The notes: a model not told the origin generated them from the sequence alone. A stretch of 64,000 nucleotides of DNA from Planctomycetota bacterium (GCA_029259745.1 JAJDEO010000054.1:62001-126000); one strand, 5' to 3'. Shown: positions 25,273 to 35,013, counted from the stretch's first letter. A program made the numbers and translations.

Positions 25273-26742
25273 ATGCCCGCCCGCCTGCTGCTCCTCGCCC
25301 TCCTCGCGCTCGTTCCCGCCTGCCAGCGCGCGGCCTTCGACCCCGTGATGTCGTCCGACGACGGTCCTGAGCACACGCGCGTCGTGGTTTTCGTGCAGCC
25401 CGACAAGCCCGTCGACATGGAGTTCGTCGCCGACTGGCTACCGGCTGTTCGCGAGGAGGCGGACGCTGCGGGCCTGCCGGTCACCGTCATCGACGTCAGC
25501 CGCGGCGCGCCGCCCGCCGTGACCGTCACGCCGCTGATCGCGATGCACACGCCGCTCGGACGCTCGCTCTACCAGGGCCGCTACACCACGCTCGACCGTC
25601 TGCGCAACTTCCTGCGCACGGCCCGGCGCGTCCCCCAAGCGCCCGGTGGGATCACGCGCGATCACGTCGCCGCGATGGCCTTCGGACGCAGCCAGCTCGC
25701 CGCGCCGATCAAGATCGCGGCGGTGACGGGCACGCGTCCCGACGGCCACGACGACGAGACCTTCGAGCGCGAGGCGCGCCGCGCCATCGCCCGTGGCTTC
25801 CACCGCTTCGACATGGCCGCGAGCGTCGAGCAGCAGCGCGCCGACCGCGCCTTCTACATGGACTTCTACCCGTGGCTCAGCGACGACGGCACGCTCTACC
25901 TGTCGCTCGCGATCTACTCGCAGTTCCACTGCAAGCAGCCCGTCTTCATCACCGCACCCGACGTCCCGCTCGTCGCCCCGTGGAACCAGCGCGGGCTGCT
26001 CTTCGCGCGGGCTGCACGGCTGCTCGAGAAGGAGGTGCTGCGCCAGGTGACGCTCGGCGAGACGGGCGACGGCATCTCGCCCGTTGCGAGCAGTCTGCGC
26101 GACATGACCTGGGATGCCCTCGGCATGCCGCTCGTCGCGAACACCCGCGGCGCCGAGCGCGCGGCCGTCATGTCAACCGAACCACTGCCCCTCGAGTGGA
26201 CGCTCGAACGCGGCGACGCGCCGAGCCTGCTCTTCCACCTCGCCGCCCCGCTCGACGGCTACGCGGGCGAGGTTGCCGGTGTTGCGGCGGACATCACGCT
26301 GGCCCCGGCCGAGGGTGATGCGATCGCGGCCCTCGTCGGCGCCACGGGCACGATCAAGGCGACGACCCGCACGGTCACGATGGGCGATGCCGACCTCGAC
26401 GAGGCCGTGCTCGGGAGCGCGATGCTACGCGTCAGCCGACACCCCGAAGCGACGTTCACGATCGATGCCATCGACGCTGACGCCCCGCTCGCCTACGGAC
26501 GTCTCACACCGGCGTCGGCGCGCGGCACCTTCTCGCTCAAGGGCATCGACATCCCGCTCACGCTCGCCTTCCAAGTGGAACCCACGGTCGCCGACGACGG
26601 CACACCGCGCCTGCTCGCCGACGGTTCGTTCGCCATCCGACTGCGTGACCCCTTCGGCATCGTCGGCCTGTCGGAACCGATGCCCGCCGCCGACACCGTC
26701 GAGTTCGACTTCGCGTTCCGGCTCATGCCGCGCGAAGACTGA
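25273..26742 (+). CDS. Lipoprotein with C-terminal YceI-like domain
   Basis: 489 residues from ATG at 25273 (MPARLLLLALLALVPAC), which looks like a lipoprotein signal with the lipid cysteine at 17; the -2 Pro is atypical. An upstream ATG at 25222 is possible. Residues 30-300 have no recognised family and contain QFHCKQPVF. The last 170 residues, from about LEWTLERGD to the end, look like a YceI-type lipocalin fold, with FTIDAIDAD, GTFSLKGIDIPLTLAFQVE and FAIRLRDPFGI. YceI proteins bind isoprenoid-type lipids in the periplasm. Its place at the end of the oxidase cluster suggests a link to respiration, which is inference. Confidence 0.72.
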   Translation: MPARLLLLALLALVPACQRAAFDPVMSSDDGPEHTRVVVFVQPDKPVDMEFVADWLPAVREEADAAGLPVTVIDVSRGAPPAVTVTPLIAMHTPLGRSLYQGRYTTLDRLRNFLRTARRVPQAPGGITRDHVAAMAFGRSQLAAPIKIAAVTGTRPDGHDDETFEREARRAIARGFHRFDMAASVEQQRADRAFYMDFYPWLSDDGTLYLSLAIYSQFHCKQPVFITAPDVPLVAPWNQRGLLFARAARLLEKEVLRQVTLGETGDGISPVASSLRDMTWDALGMPLVANTRGAERAAVMSTEPLPLEWTLERGDAPSLLFHLAAPLDGYAGEVAGVAADITLAPAEGDAIAALVGATGTIKATTRTVTMGDADLDEAVLGSAMLRVSRHPEATFTIDAIDADAPLAYGRLTPASARGTFSLKGIDIPLTLAFQVEPTVADDGTPRLLADGSFAIRLRDPFGIVGLSEPMPAADTVEFDFAFRLMPRED

Positions 26743-26751
26743 GGCCCGTCG

Positions 26752-28311
26752 TCAGGGATTCGTGATGAGCACGGCGTTCGACGCCGCGATCTTCAGCATC
26801 ACGCCCGGGTCCTTGATGATGAACTGGGCCCAGATCTCAAAGCCCGGCGGCAGCCCGATCGGCCAGCGCCCTTCGAGCAACAGCCCACCTGCGGCCGGCA
26901 TCGTCAGCGGCCCGACGACGAGGTCGAGCGACGGCACGAGCGTCGCCTTGCCGAGCGGGATCGACAGCTCGGAGACGCCGACGACAAGCCACGTCGGAAG
27001 CCCCGGCGTGACCGTGTGGAGCTCGAGGAAGACGTCCGCGTTCGGCTGAAGCGTGCTCTCGACGAGCTGGATGGGATAGCTCGGCCCGAAGCCGAACGAC
27101 CCGGGCGACGCCTGGCCGAGGTCGAGGATCGGTTCGCTCGCGCCGTACGTGAAGTTGCGCAGGACGCGCAGCTCGGTGGTCGTCGGGAAGCCTGAGTCGA
27201 CAACCAGGAGGTCGGGCCGTCCATCGGCGTCGAAGTCCGATGTGCTCATGAATCGGATGAAGCTCAGCGACCCGAGACTCACGATCACGTTCGGCGTGAA
27301 CGTCCCGTCGCCCTGACCGAGGAAGAGATTCACCGTCCCGGTGTTCAACGCGATGAGCGCGATGTCCACGATGCCGTCACCGCTGTAGTCGGCGACGTTG
27401 AGTTCGCCGATCACGTTCACGTCAACGTTGACGCTCGACGGCGCAGCGAACGAGCCATCACCGGCACCCAGCGACACCTCGACGTTCATGCCCGAGCCGA
27501 GCACCGGCCGCACGGCCGCGACGAGGTCGAGATCGCCGTCGCTGTTCACGTCGACGAGCTGCGCCTCCGTCACGAAGGCCTCCGCGCCGCCGAGCACAGG
27601 AACGTTCGAGAGTTGTGTCCCGACGCCAGCCGGTGAGATCGAGAAGATCCTGCGATCCGTGAAGACCTGCGTGGTCGTATCCGTTTCGAAGACGATCACT
27701 TCCGTCGCGCCGTCGCCGTCGAGGTCGCCGGTCACAGTCGTCGCCGAGTTGATGGCGCCCTCGTCAAGAATCGCCGTGGCGGCGCCGAACGTGCCGTTGC
27801 CGAGCCCCGGACGCACCAACACGCGCAGCGGCGTGAAACCGATGAATGTCGGAGCTTCGATGACGAGGTCGGCGAAGGCATCGCCCGTCCACTCGCCGAA
27901 GCTCACGCCGAACGCGAAGTCGTCGAGCGTCGTCATCGTCACCGGGCCGAACGTGCCGTCGCCGTTGCCGAGCGCCGTCGAGAGGATGTTCACCGACAGT
28001 CCCGCGAGGTCGACATCGCCGTCGCCGTTCAGGTCGACCGTCATGATCTCGTCGACGGCCGGGAAGACGATCGCGCTGGGCGCCGAGAACGCACCGCCGC
28101 CCGAACCGAGCAGCGCGTAGGTATCGGGCGAGTTGCCGCTGAAGACGAGGTCGAGGAGGCCGTCGCCGTTGATGTCGGCTTCAGCGCTGCTCGTGAAGGC
28201 TCCACCGGCGACGAAGGACGCCATCGGCGGCTCGAAGACGATCTGCGCGAAGGCGCTCGGCGCCGCGAGGAGAAGTGCCATCATCGTGGCCGGTCGTGTG
28301 TGTGTCGTCAT
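26752..28311 (-). CDS. Secreted FG-GAP/VCBS repeat protein
   Basis: 519 residues from ATG at 28311 (MTTHTRPATMMALLLAAPSAFAQ, signal peptide). A GTG-led extension to 28356 precedes the signal and is unlikely. The body consists of FG-GAP-type repeats with calcium-binding loops: DINGDGLLDLVF, DLNGDGDVDLAG, DLDGDGATEVIV, DVNSDGDLDLVA, DYSGDGIVDIAL and DFDADGRPDLLV. These build a beta-propeller. The last 120 residues form a separate beta-rich domain ending ASNAVLITNP that resembles the C-terminus of the beta-helix protein at 57022. It converges with the lipoprotein gene, 9 bases apart. The likely role is extracellular binding. Confidence 0.85.
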   Translation of the reverse strand: MTTHTRPATMMALLLAAPSAFAQIVFEPPMASFVAGGAFTSSAEADINGDGLLDLVFSGNSPDTYALLGSGGGAFSAPSAIVFPAVDEIMTVDLNGDGDVDLAGLSVNILSTALGNGDGTFGPVTMTTLDDFAFGVSFGEWTGDAFADLVIEAPTFIGFTPLRVLVRPGLGNGTFGAATAILDEGAINSATTVTGDLDGDGATEVIVFETDTTTQVFTDRRIFSISPAGVGTQLSNVPVLGGAEAFVTEAQLVDVNSDGDLDLVAAVRPVLGSGMNVEVSLGAGDGSFAAPSSVNVDVNVIGELNVADYSGDGIVDIALIALNTGTVNLFLGQGDGTFTPNVIVSLGSLSFIRFMSTSDFDADGRPDLLVVDSGFPTTTELRVLRNFTYGASEPILDLGQASPGSFGFGPSYPIQLVESTLQPNADVFLELHTVTPGLPTWLVVGVSELSIPLGKATLVPSLDLVVGPLTMPAAGGLLLEGRWPIGLPPGFEIWAQFIIKDPGVMLKIAASNAVLITNP

Positions 28312-28735
28312 CGTTTTCGTGTCCGCAGTCGTGGAGGCCCACGGCGAGTGTCTCACGAGAGACGCGAACCGCCTACCGACGAGTACGCATCATCGCGATG
28401 ACTCTACGCATGTCGCGGAAACCGCAGCGCGGCGAACGAACGCCCTTGCGCGATTTCAGAGGGAGCCGTGAGCACACGGCGTTCGAGGCGGCGATGCCCC
28501 CGTCGGCATCGTCGTCGTCGGCGATGATCCGGGCCCAGAACTCCGCACCTTCCCCGCGGCGAGTGTAGCTGGCATCGCGCGATGAGCGTCGCCGAACCGT
28601 CGTGAGTTGCATCGACCGCGCATCGAGCCGGCGAAAGATCCGTGAACGACGAGGTGCAGACGACCTTGACGACCCACCCTGTGCCGGCCCGCGTGTCCCT
28701 GAACAGCACACCGAGCCGCATGGACGCGGACCACG
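28312..28735. other. 424-base intergenic region without a gene
   Basis: It lies between two minus-strand genes, upstream of the FG-GAP gene and downstream of the FtsX permease. Short frames on both strands here are Arg/Ser-rich with no family features. It probably holds the FG-GAP gene promoter; no convincing -35/-10 pair or terminator was found. Confidence 0.5.
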
Positions 28736-31372
28736 CTACTCGTAGCGCATCACACTCGAGAGCTTCATGCCGTTCGCGCGGATCACCGGCAACACCACCG
28801 CCAGGACGGAGATGAACACGGCGCCGGCGATCACGCCGATCACGGCCGACGGTGCGAGTTCGAACGAGAGGTCGAGGTGACTCTCGAGGGTGAGCGCGCG
28901 CGTCGTCAGCACGGCGAGCGGGACGCCGAGGATCAAGCCGAAGAGTCCGCCGAGGACACCGAAGGCGCCCGACTCCGTCAGCAGCATCTTGGCGACCTGT
29001 CCGGCGGTCAGGCCGACCGAGCGCAGCAAGCCGATCTCGCGGCGACGTTCCATGACGGCGATCACCATGGCATTGAGGATGCCGACGGCCGCGAGGATGA
29101 TCGTCAGGACGAGGATCGCGTAGAAGATCTGGAAGTCGGAGTCGAGGTCGGCGAGGTAGCTGTCGGCGATGTCGCGGCCGGTGCGAAGCTCGAGGACGGT
29201 GTCGGCGCCCAACGCGGCTTCCATGCGTTGCTCGACGTCCGCGAGCGCTTGGGTATCAGTGAGCGCCGGAGCGAGTGGGCCGCCGCGCGCGTCGATGACG
29301 TACCAGCCCGGCATGCCCAAGGCCGTCTCGCAGAAGTAGCGCTTCAGGTTGGCCGTCGACATCGCGGCGAAGACGCGGTCGTCGGGCGCGAAGCCGTACT
29401 CGTCCGTGATCGCGAGCACGCGGAAATCGACGGCGCCGTCCGAGCGCGTGTTGAGCGTGACCCAGTCGTCGACCTCGTAGCCGAAGTCGTCGGCGCAGCG
29501 CGTCGAGAGGATCACGGCGCGGTCGGTGCGGAAGGCGTACTGGGCTGCGTCGCGCTCGGCGAGACTGCCGGTGAGCAAGGCGTGACCGTCGATGCCGCGC
29601 ACGATGAACGGGCTGAGCACCTCGGCGCCCAGGCCGACGAGCGGGAGGAAATCTTTGTCCGACGACCGAAGCTCGGCGACGTTCGCCGCACCGTCGGCGT
29701 CGATGCGCGCGAAGATGCGTCCCTCGAGCGCGTCGTTGCCGAAGACGCGCGTCTCCGACTTCAAGCTCTCGAGCACGGACACGATCAGGAAGACGGCCGC
29801 GAAGACGAGCATCAAGCCCGACACCGAGCCGAAGACACGATGCTGCGACGAGCGGATCGTCTTGCCGGCCAACACCACGGCCGCACCGCGTCCAAAGAGT
29901 CCGACGATGCGCGCCGCGAGGTCGGGCAGCACGCGCGGGAAGACGAGCAGCAGGATGAAGATCCCGCCGACGACGCCGAGCACGGACAGGATCACTTCGT
30001 AGAGCGCGGCCGATACGAAGGTGTTCGTGGGCGCGCCGACGATCCAGGCCACGGGCACGAGGCCGAGCACGCCGACGAGCAGCGTGCGCCGGATGCCGGA
30101 GAAGGGATCGCGCGAGAGTTCGATGACACCGCGGCGCAGGGCGTCGATCACCGACAGGCGCGAGGCGCGCAGGAAGGGATAAAGCACGCCGAGCAGGCAG
30201 AAAACGATGCCAGCGATGAGCACGAGCACGATCGTGTCCCAGGGCCAGACCGTGACGGTGAGCCGCGGGTCGTAGCCGAGCGTCGAGATGCCGTGGGACG
30301 CCAGGAAATCGACCAGCCACCACGCGATGCCGAGCGACAGAGCCGCACCGGCGACAGCGAGCAGCGCGCCTTCGACGACGAACAACACGAGCAGCTGGCG
30401 GCGCGTGACGCCGAGGGCGCGCAGCAGACCGATCTGCCGCACGCGTTCGACGAGCGACATCGACATCGTGTTGAAGATGATGTACAGCCCGAGGAACAGC
30501 GCCAGGAAGCCACAGAAGCGCACGCCGCTGCGGAAGGCCACTTCCTCCGGCGCCTCGCTCGACGGCGCGCGCTCGGGCTCGACGACGAGGAAGCTGCCGC
30601 GCAGGTCGGACTCGAGGCCGTGGTAGTCGATCTTGGCGCGGTCGAAGTTGGCCCAGAAGAGCGGGTTCATGTCCTCGCCGATCACATCGCGACCGGCCGT
30701 GAACGTCGTGAGGACGCGCGTGCGGGCGAAGCCGAGCTGCGTCGGCGCGAGGATGCCGACGATGCGGAAGGGATGTGTCTCGCCGCCGGCCACAGGGCGC
30801 TGCTTGCGCGCGTTGCGCTTCGGGGCGCGCTTGACGAGCTCGCCGTCCTTGCACTCGTAGCTGACGGCGCGGCGCTTGTCGCGCTCGGCGAGGCCGACGA
30901 CGTCACCGACTCCGAGCTCGTACTGCGTCGCGAAGGAGCGCGTGACGAGCAACTGCGGCTCGTCGGCGGCCCAGTCGAGGTCGTCACCCTCTTCGACCAC
31001 GTACGCGCCGTGGTCGCGCGAGGCGCCCTCTTCGATCGCCATCAGACTGACGGAGGCGATCGTTTTCTCACCCTGGCGGAACGCGAAGGTCTTCTGCGCA
31101 TAGGCCGTGACGCCGAGCAGATAGTCGGAGTTGCGCAGTTCCGCGACGACGTCGACGAAGTCGCGGTTGACGTTCGCGAGCGGCTGCAGGACGAGGTCCG
31201 TCGCCGGCTCGGTGCGCTCGACGCCGGCGGCCCGCGTGAGGATCGTGTTGTGGTCGAGGGTCAGCACCGTGATGACCGTCGCGATGCCGACGCCGATGCC
31301 GAGGATCGAGGCGAACGTCTTGCCGGGCCTGAAGGTCAGGTGTCTCCAGGCCAGCAGCAGAAGAAGCTTCAT
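28736..31372 (-). CDS. ABC transporter permease with two FtsX domains
   Basis: 878 residues from ATG at 31372 (MKLLLLLAWRHLTFRPGKTFAS). The frame extends to 31810, but that part is Arg/Cys-rich without homology. An N-terminal membrane helix is followed by a large periplasmic domain, a first FtsX domain (about 290-410, SMSLVERVRQIGLLRALGVTRRQL), a second periplasmic domain and a second FtsX domain (about 750-870, VMERRREIGLLRSVGLTAGQVAKMLL). This matches LolC/E-MacB-type permeases, which extract lipoproteins or other hydrophobic cargo from the membrane. The matching ATPase is probably the gene at 34147-34917, on the same strand but 2.8 kb away. Confidence 0.9.
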   Translation of the reverse strand: MKLLLLLAWRHLTFRPGKTFASILGIGVGIATVITVLTLDHNTILTRAAGVERTEPATDLVLQPLANVNRDFVDVVAELRNSDYLLGVTAYAQKTFAFRQGEKTIASVSLMAIEEGASRDHGAYVVEEGDDLDWAADEPQLLVTRSFATQYELGVGDVVGLAERDKRRAVSYECKDGELVKRAPKRNARKQRPVAGGETHPFRIVGILAPTQLGFARTRVLTTFTAGRDVIGEDMNPLFWANFDRAKIDYHGLESDLRGSFLVVEPERAPSSEAPEEVAFRSGVRFCGFLALFLGLYIIFNTMSMSLVERVRQIGLLRALGVTRRQLLVLFVVEGALLAVAGAALSLGIAWWLVDFLASHGISTLGYDPRLTVTVWPWDTIVLVLIAGIVFCLLGVLYPFLRASRLSVIDALRRGVIELSRDPFSGIRRTLLVGVLGLVPVAWIVGAPTNTFVSAALYEVILSVLGVVGGIFILLLVFPRVLPDLAARIVGLFGRGAAVVLAGKTIRSSQHRVFGSVSGLMLVFAAVFLIVSVLESLKSETRVFGNDALEGRIFARIDADGAANVAELRSSDKDFLPLVGLGAEVLSPFIVRGIDGHALLTGSLAERDAAQYAFRTDRAVILSTRCADDFGYEVDDWVTLNTRSDGAVDFRVLAITDEYGFAPDDRVFAAMSTANLKRYFCETALGMPGWYVIDARGGPLAPALTDTQALADVEQRMEAALGADTVLELRTGRDIADSYLADLDSDFQIFYAILVLTIILAAVGILNAMVIAVMERRREIGLLRSVGLTAGQVAKMLLTESGAFGVLGGLFGLILGVPLAVLTTRALTLESHLDLSFELAPSAVIGVIAGAVFISVLAVVLPVIRANGMKLSSVMRYE

Positions 31373-31849
31373 CAAAGCTCTCGAGAGGGACGGCGACGCG
31401 CAGCGCGCCACGTTGTAACAGGACGGACGTCGCAGGGTTGCGGCAGCACGTCTTCTGCAGACGCACATCACGACAGTTCGCATACCTACGTTCTGACCGG
31501 ATCGACATGCCAAACGGCCCCAGGTTCGGAGCGTCCGCACCCGGCGCGCTTCGACGCGTCCGATGCAACCTACGTCACAGAAAGATGTTACGTGCACAGA
31601 GACGTTGCACGCGAGCCGTGAACCGAGGACATCTCGCGATCTCGACTCCCCGAACTCTGCGTCCTCGGGACACCGGTCTCCGCCTACGTGGGACGGGCCA
31701 CCGGCCGCGGAGGCAGCGCCTCTCCTTCGGTGCTTGCAGGCGTGCGGCCGTATGACGATGGAGGTGTTGGTCCGTGCGTCGGCCTCGGGTCTCGCGTTCG
31801 ACGCCGACAACGGAAGTCTCTCGTGGGTGAACGCCAGCGTCGGCGGGCC
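31373..31849. other. Upstream region of the permease gene, no gene seen
   Basis: About 480 bases between the permease start and a LamG-like remnant. Frames on both strands have no recognisable domain. The composition is mixed and somewhat lower in GC near 31440-31640. The permease promoter should be here. Confidence 0.4.
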
Positions 31850-32065
31850 GGCGTCTCGAAGATGCGCCTGGACCTCACCGGCAAGGAGGTCGACGACACC
31901 TCGGTGTCCGGCAGCTTCGACAGTTGCGTCGATCGCGACTTCGTGATCGGTAACGAAACGACGGGCAACCGCGGTTTCGACGGCACGATCAACGACGTCA
32001 AGACTTGGACGCGCGTGCTCGACAAGGATGAGCTCGAAGACAACGCGGACACGTTCGTCGACTGA
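31850..32065 (+). pseudogene. Remnant of a LamG/concanavalin-like lectin domain gene
   Basis: The plus-strand frame ending at 32065 encodes MRLDLTGKEVDDTSVSG, then DRDFVIGNETTGNRGFDGT and INDVKTWTRVLDKDELED. This is the C-terminal half of a LamG-type jelly roll (pattern LYVDGKEV, IGN, FDGTIDDVRIYNRALSADEI). The preceding 160 bases in that frame are Arg/Gly-rich nonsense with no start and no domain N-terminus, and the neighbouring frame shows only a short related-looking stretch. A strong hairpin follows the stop. I infer a truncated or frameshifted gene. Confidence 0.6.
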
Positions 32066-32122
32066 CTCGGCACGAGCAGGCGACGCCCGTGCGCGGCGCC
32101 GGCCTCGCGTGTTTCACTTGAC

Positions 32123-32161
32123 CACGAGCGGCGGTTCCTCATCGAGCGGCCGCCGCTCGTG
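32123..32161 (+). terminator. Hairpin after the LamG remnant
   Basis: A perfect 12-bp stem (CACGAGCGGCGG at 32123-32134 with CCGCCGCTCGTG at 32150-32161) encloses a 15-base loop. It lies 58 bases after the stop of the LamG remnant. No clear T-tract follows. It probably ended the transcript of the former gene. Confidence 0.5.
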
Positions 32162-32344
32162 TGCTTGATGGGCCAGCTCCTGACGCCACGGCGCCGGTTC
32201 TCGGCGGCCGAGCGAGTGTGATGTGAGGATGATCTCGTCTGAGATACTGTGGAATACCATCTCGCTGGTCCCCAACCTTTCGATGACATGCTGCTGGGTT
32301 CGCGCTGAGCGAACGTGCCGATCGCGCCAAGGAGAGCGTCTCTG

Positions 32345-33418
32345 ATGTCGACGAAATCCCGCGTCTTGCTCAACATGCTCATCGCCCTCGGGATCCTCGG
32401 CATCCTCGAGGGCGCAAGCGTGATTCGCGAGGGCGATCTCAAGTACCTCAGCGACGACACGCTCGGCTATACCCTCGTGCCGTCCTACCGCGAAGACGGC
32501 CAGTGCATCAACGCGGTCGGGTTTCGCGGCCCCGAGCTGCGCGCACGTGCCGACGTTTCATTCCGCATCCTGTGCATGGGCGGATCGACAACGTTCGGGA
32601 GTCACGTCGATGACGATGCGACTTGGCCGAGATTCCTCGAGAAGGAGCTGCGCGAACGCGGCGTCGACGCCGAGGTGCTCAACGGGGGAGTGAACGGCTA
32701 CGGGCTCGAGCAGGTGATCGCCGCGCTGCGCACACACCACCTCGATGAGTTCGAGTGCGACCTCGTGCTCATCTACTCTGGGTGGAATCACGCATCGATC
32801 GCCGACAACCCCACGATCGCAAAGTACCGCGAGAAAGCACGCGACTCGCGGAGTAAAGGCCTGCTCTATCACAGCGCCTTCGTGCGCTCGCTCGACAAGT
32901 TCCTGCGCGAGCTGCGCACCGAGAACATTCCAAGAGTGGAGCGCGTCGAGCGTCGCGAAAGGATCCGGTCGATCATGGCCGAGTCGTTCCCGCCGCTCTG
33001 CCGAGAGCTCCGCGACGTCTGCAAGGCGCACGGCGTGCCCGTGGCCATGATCATCTACCCGGGCTCGGTACAGCTCCTACACGCTGACGACGAGAGTTTT
33101 CCGGAGGACGCCGTGGCGCTGCTCATGCCCGAGAACAACCCGGGGCTCACGGAGCGAGAGCTCGTCGCGAACGCGATCGATCAGTATCGCTCCGGGGTGG
33201 ACATCGTGCGATCGAGTGCGCGCGACGCGGGACTGATGGTTCTCGACGTGGCCGCTCGTCTGGAAGAGATCGTGACGGGCGACGGCCTCACCGAGGCGGC
33301 CAAGGCGAAGTGGACGAGCTATTTCCGAGATCGCATGCACAAGTCGTCGGACGGCAACGCAGCGATCGGCGCCGTCGTCGCCGACCTCTTGGCCGAGACG
33401 AAGCTCGTGTCGCTCTGA
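32345..33418 (+). CDS. Membrane-anchored SGNH/GDSL-type hydrolase
   Basis: 357 residues from ATG at 32345, preceded by AAGGAG. An N-terminal hydrophobic segment (about 7-24) should export or anchor it. Block I of SGNH hydrolases is visible as RILCMGGSTTFGSHVDDDATWP, with nucleophile Ser81. Block II is VNGGVNGYGLEQ with the oxyanion Gly/Asn. A C-terminal DRMHKSSDGN fits the Asp-x-x-His pair that completes the triad. Such enzymes are esterases or acyl-transfer enzymes acting on glycans or lipids outside the cytoplasm. The substrate is unknown. Confidence 0.78.
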   Translation: MSTKSRVLLNMLIALGILGILEGASVIREGDLKYLSDDTLGYTLVPSYREDGQCINAVGFRGPELRARADVSFRILCMGGSTTFGSHVDDDATWPRFLEKELRERGVDAEVLNGGVNGYGLEQVIAALRTHHLDEFECDLVLIYSGWNHASIADNPTIAKYREKARDSRSKGLLYHSAFVRSLDKFLRELRTENIPRVERVERRERIRSIMAESFPPLCRELRDVCKAHGVPVAMIIYPGSVQLLHADDESFPEDAVALLMPENNPGLTERELVANAIDQYRSGVDIVRSSARDAGLMVLDVAARLEEIVTGDGLTEAAKAKWTSYFRDRMHKSSDGNAAIGAVVADLLAETKLVSL

Positions 33419-33539
33419 CGCCCCGTGCGTCAACGGCAGGTAGCTGTCGCCTACGCGACACCGTTTGGCGCAACATCGTAAGCCGGCGAGCCGCTCCGCC
33501 CGTAGCGTGGTGTCCCTTTCCCCTCGGACGTCCCTCGCC

Positions 33540-34049
33540 ATGATCACGATCACCTCACGCACCCTCGTCGCAGTTCTCGGCGCCTTCGCGCTCGTCGCCT
33601 CGCCGCTCCTGCCTACGCATCAGGACGCTGCCCCCGAACACGCCGCAATCGCCGCCGAAGCTCGCGTCTTCGCAACTCACTACATCGAGACGCTCGAAGG
33701 CAAGAACGAGGACGCCATCCGCACGCTCTTCGTCGCCGACGAACGCTTCGCCTGGTACACCGACGGCGCGCTGAGCTATGCCGACGCCGACGACGTCATC
33801 GCAGGCATGCGCGCCTACGCCGGGATCACGTTCAAGACGACGCTCGCCGACATCACGCCCGTCGTCCTCGACTCGCGCCGAGTGTCCTTGCGCACACGTT
33901 TCGAAACGACGCTCACGATCCCCAACGCCGACGATTTCACCTACGGCGGCGTCATCACATGGCTACTCGAGAAGTCGGAGCATGACAACAGCTGGCGCGT
34001 GCTCCTCGGCCACACATCCACGCCGTCCGGCCCGCCCTCAGGCAAGTAG
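33540..34049 (+). CDS. Exported NTF2/SnoaL-like protein
   Basis: 169 residues from ATG at 33540. An upstream frame to 33465 lacks homology. A signal peptide (TLVAVLGAFALVASPLLP) precedes a single alpha+beta barrel domain of the DUF4440/SnoaL/NTF2-like type: ARVFATHYIETLEGKNEDAIRTLF, then ERFAWYTDGALSY and a C-terminal beta sheet ending WRVLLGHTS. The fold serves as a binding or simple catalytic pocket in many proteins and does not reveal the substrate. It follows the SGNH hydrolase gene on the same strand by 121 bases. Confidence 0.72.
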   Translation: MITITSRTLVAVLGAFALVASPLLPTHQDAAPEHAAIAAEARVFATHYIETLEGKNEDAIRTLFVADERFAWYTDGALSYADADDVIAGMRAYAGITFKTTLADITPVVLDSRRVSLRTRFETTLTIPNADDFTYGGVITWLLEKSEHDNSWRVLLGHTSTPSGPPSGK

Positions 34050-34146
34050 CCCGGGATCCCTCACGGCGATCTGCGCACGTGTGCTCTCGGCACTCTGATC
34101 CTCGACGACCGAAACGGGTCGGACGCACCGCTGCTCACAGCCAGCT

Positions 34147-34917
34147 TCAGATCGAAAGCGACTTCAGCGCAGCATCGATGTTGTCGGACGTCACAGCGTC
34201 GTCCTTCAGCGAGCGGTCACCGTGCAGGCGGCCATCCTTGAGGAAGTGCACCTCGTCGCTGTAGGTGGCATCGCGCGGGTTGTGCGTGACGAGCAGGATC
34301 GTCTGGCCGAACTCGTCGCAGCACGAGCGGAAGAGGCGCATCACCTCTTCGCCCGCTGACGTCGAGATGTTCCCGGTCGGCTCGTCGGCCATGACGATCG
34401 CCGGACGCGCGATCAGCGCCCGCGCGATGGACACGCGCTGCATCTCGCCGCCGCTGAGCATGTGCGGGTACTGCGCGAGGTTCTTTTGCAGGTCGAAAAT
34501 CTCGACGAGTCGGTCGAAGTCGGGCCCCTCGCGCTCGGGCTCGCTGCCACCGCCCCCCGCCGTTGCCAGCGCCGGAGCGCCGGCGCCGATCATCAACGGC
34601 AGACGGATGTTCTCCTCGGCCGTGAGGTTCGGGATGAGGTTGTAGAACTGGAAGACGAAGCCGACGTAGTCGCGACGCAGCAGCGTGCGCTTGCGCTCGG
34701 TGATCCCGTAGAGGTCCTGCCCGGCGAGCGTCGCCGAACCACCCGACGGCGGCTCGAGCCCCGACACCATGTGCAGCAGCGTCGACTTCCCGCAGCCGCT
34801 CGGCCCCATGATCGTGACGAAGCGCCCCGGGTCGACCGAGAACGTGACGTCTTGGACGACGGGCGTCGCACCGAAGATCTTGATCAGGCCGTCGGCCTGC
34901 AGGATGGGTTCAGTCAT
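34147..34917 (-). CDS. ABC transporter ATP-binding protein, LolD/MacB type
   Basis: 256 residues. The complete nucleotide-binding domain has Walker A GPSGCGKST (Lys44), Q-loop VFQFYNL, signature LSGGEMQRVSIARAL (from 154), Walker B AIVMADEP (172-179) and the H-loop LVTHNPRDA. The family partners with FtsX-type permeases. A Gly/Ala-rich insertion (about 111-131) sits between the Q-loop and the signature. The permease at 28736-31372 is the likely partner, though two opposite-strand genes and a remnant now lie between them. Confidence 0.92.
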   Translation of the reverse strand: MTEPILQADGLIKIFGATPVVQDVTFSVDPGRFVTIMGPSGCGKSTLLHMVSGLEPPSGGSATLAGQDLYGITERKRTLLRRDYVGFVFQFYNLIPNLTAEENIRLPLMIGAGAPALATAGGGGSEPEREGPDFDRLVEIFDLQKNLAQYPHMLSGGEMQRVSIARALIARPAIVMADEPTGNISTSAGEEVMRLFRSCCDEFGQTILLVTHNPRDATYSDEVHFLKDGRLHGDRSLKDDAVTSDNIDAALKSLSI

Positions 34918-35013
34918 GGTGTGGCAAACCGCGTGGGGAGGATCCGGTTGCGCGATTCTGCCTGATCGAGTGACGCGTTGGGAAACAGCGGCTCGCCCTG
35001 CCTTCCGCTTCGC

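Noticed and set aside
28877..31621. 914-codon open frame on the plus strand
   Set aside because: It is antisense to the FtsX permease, whose helices and FtsX motifs are unmistakable.
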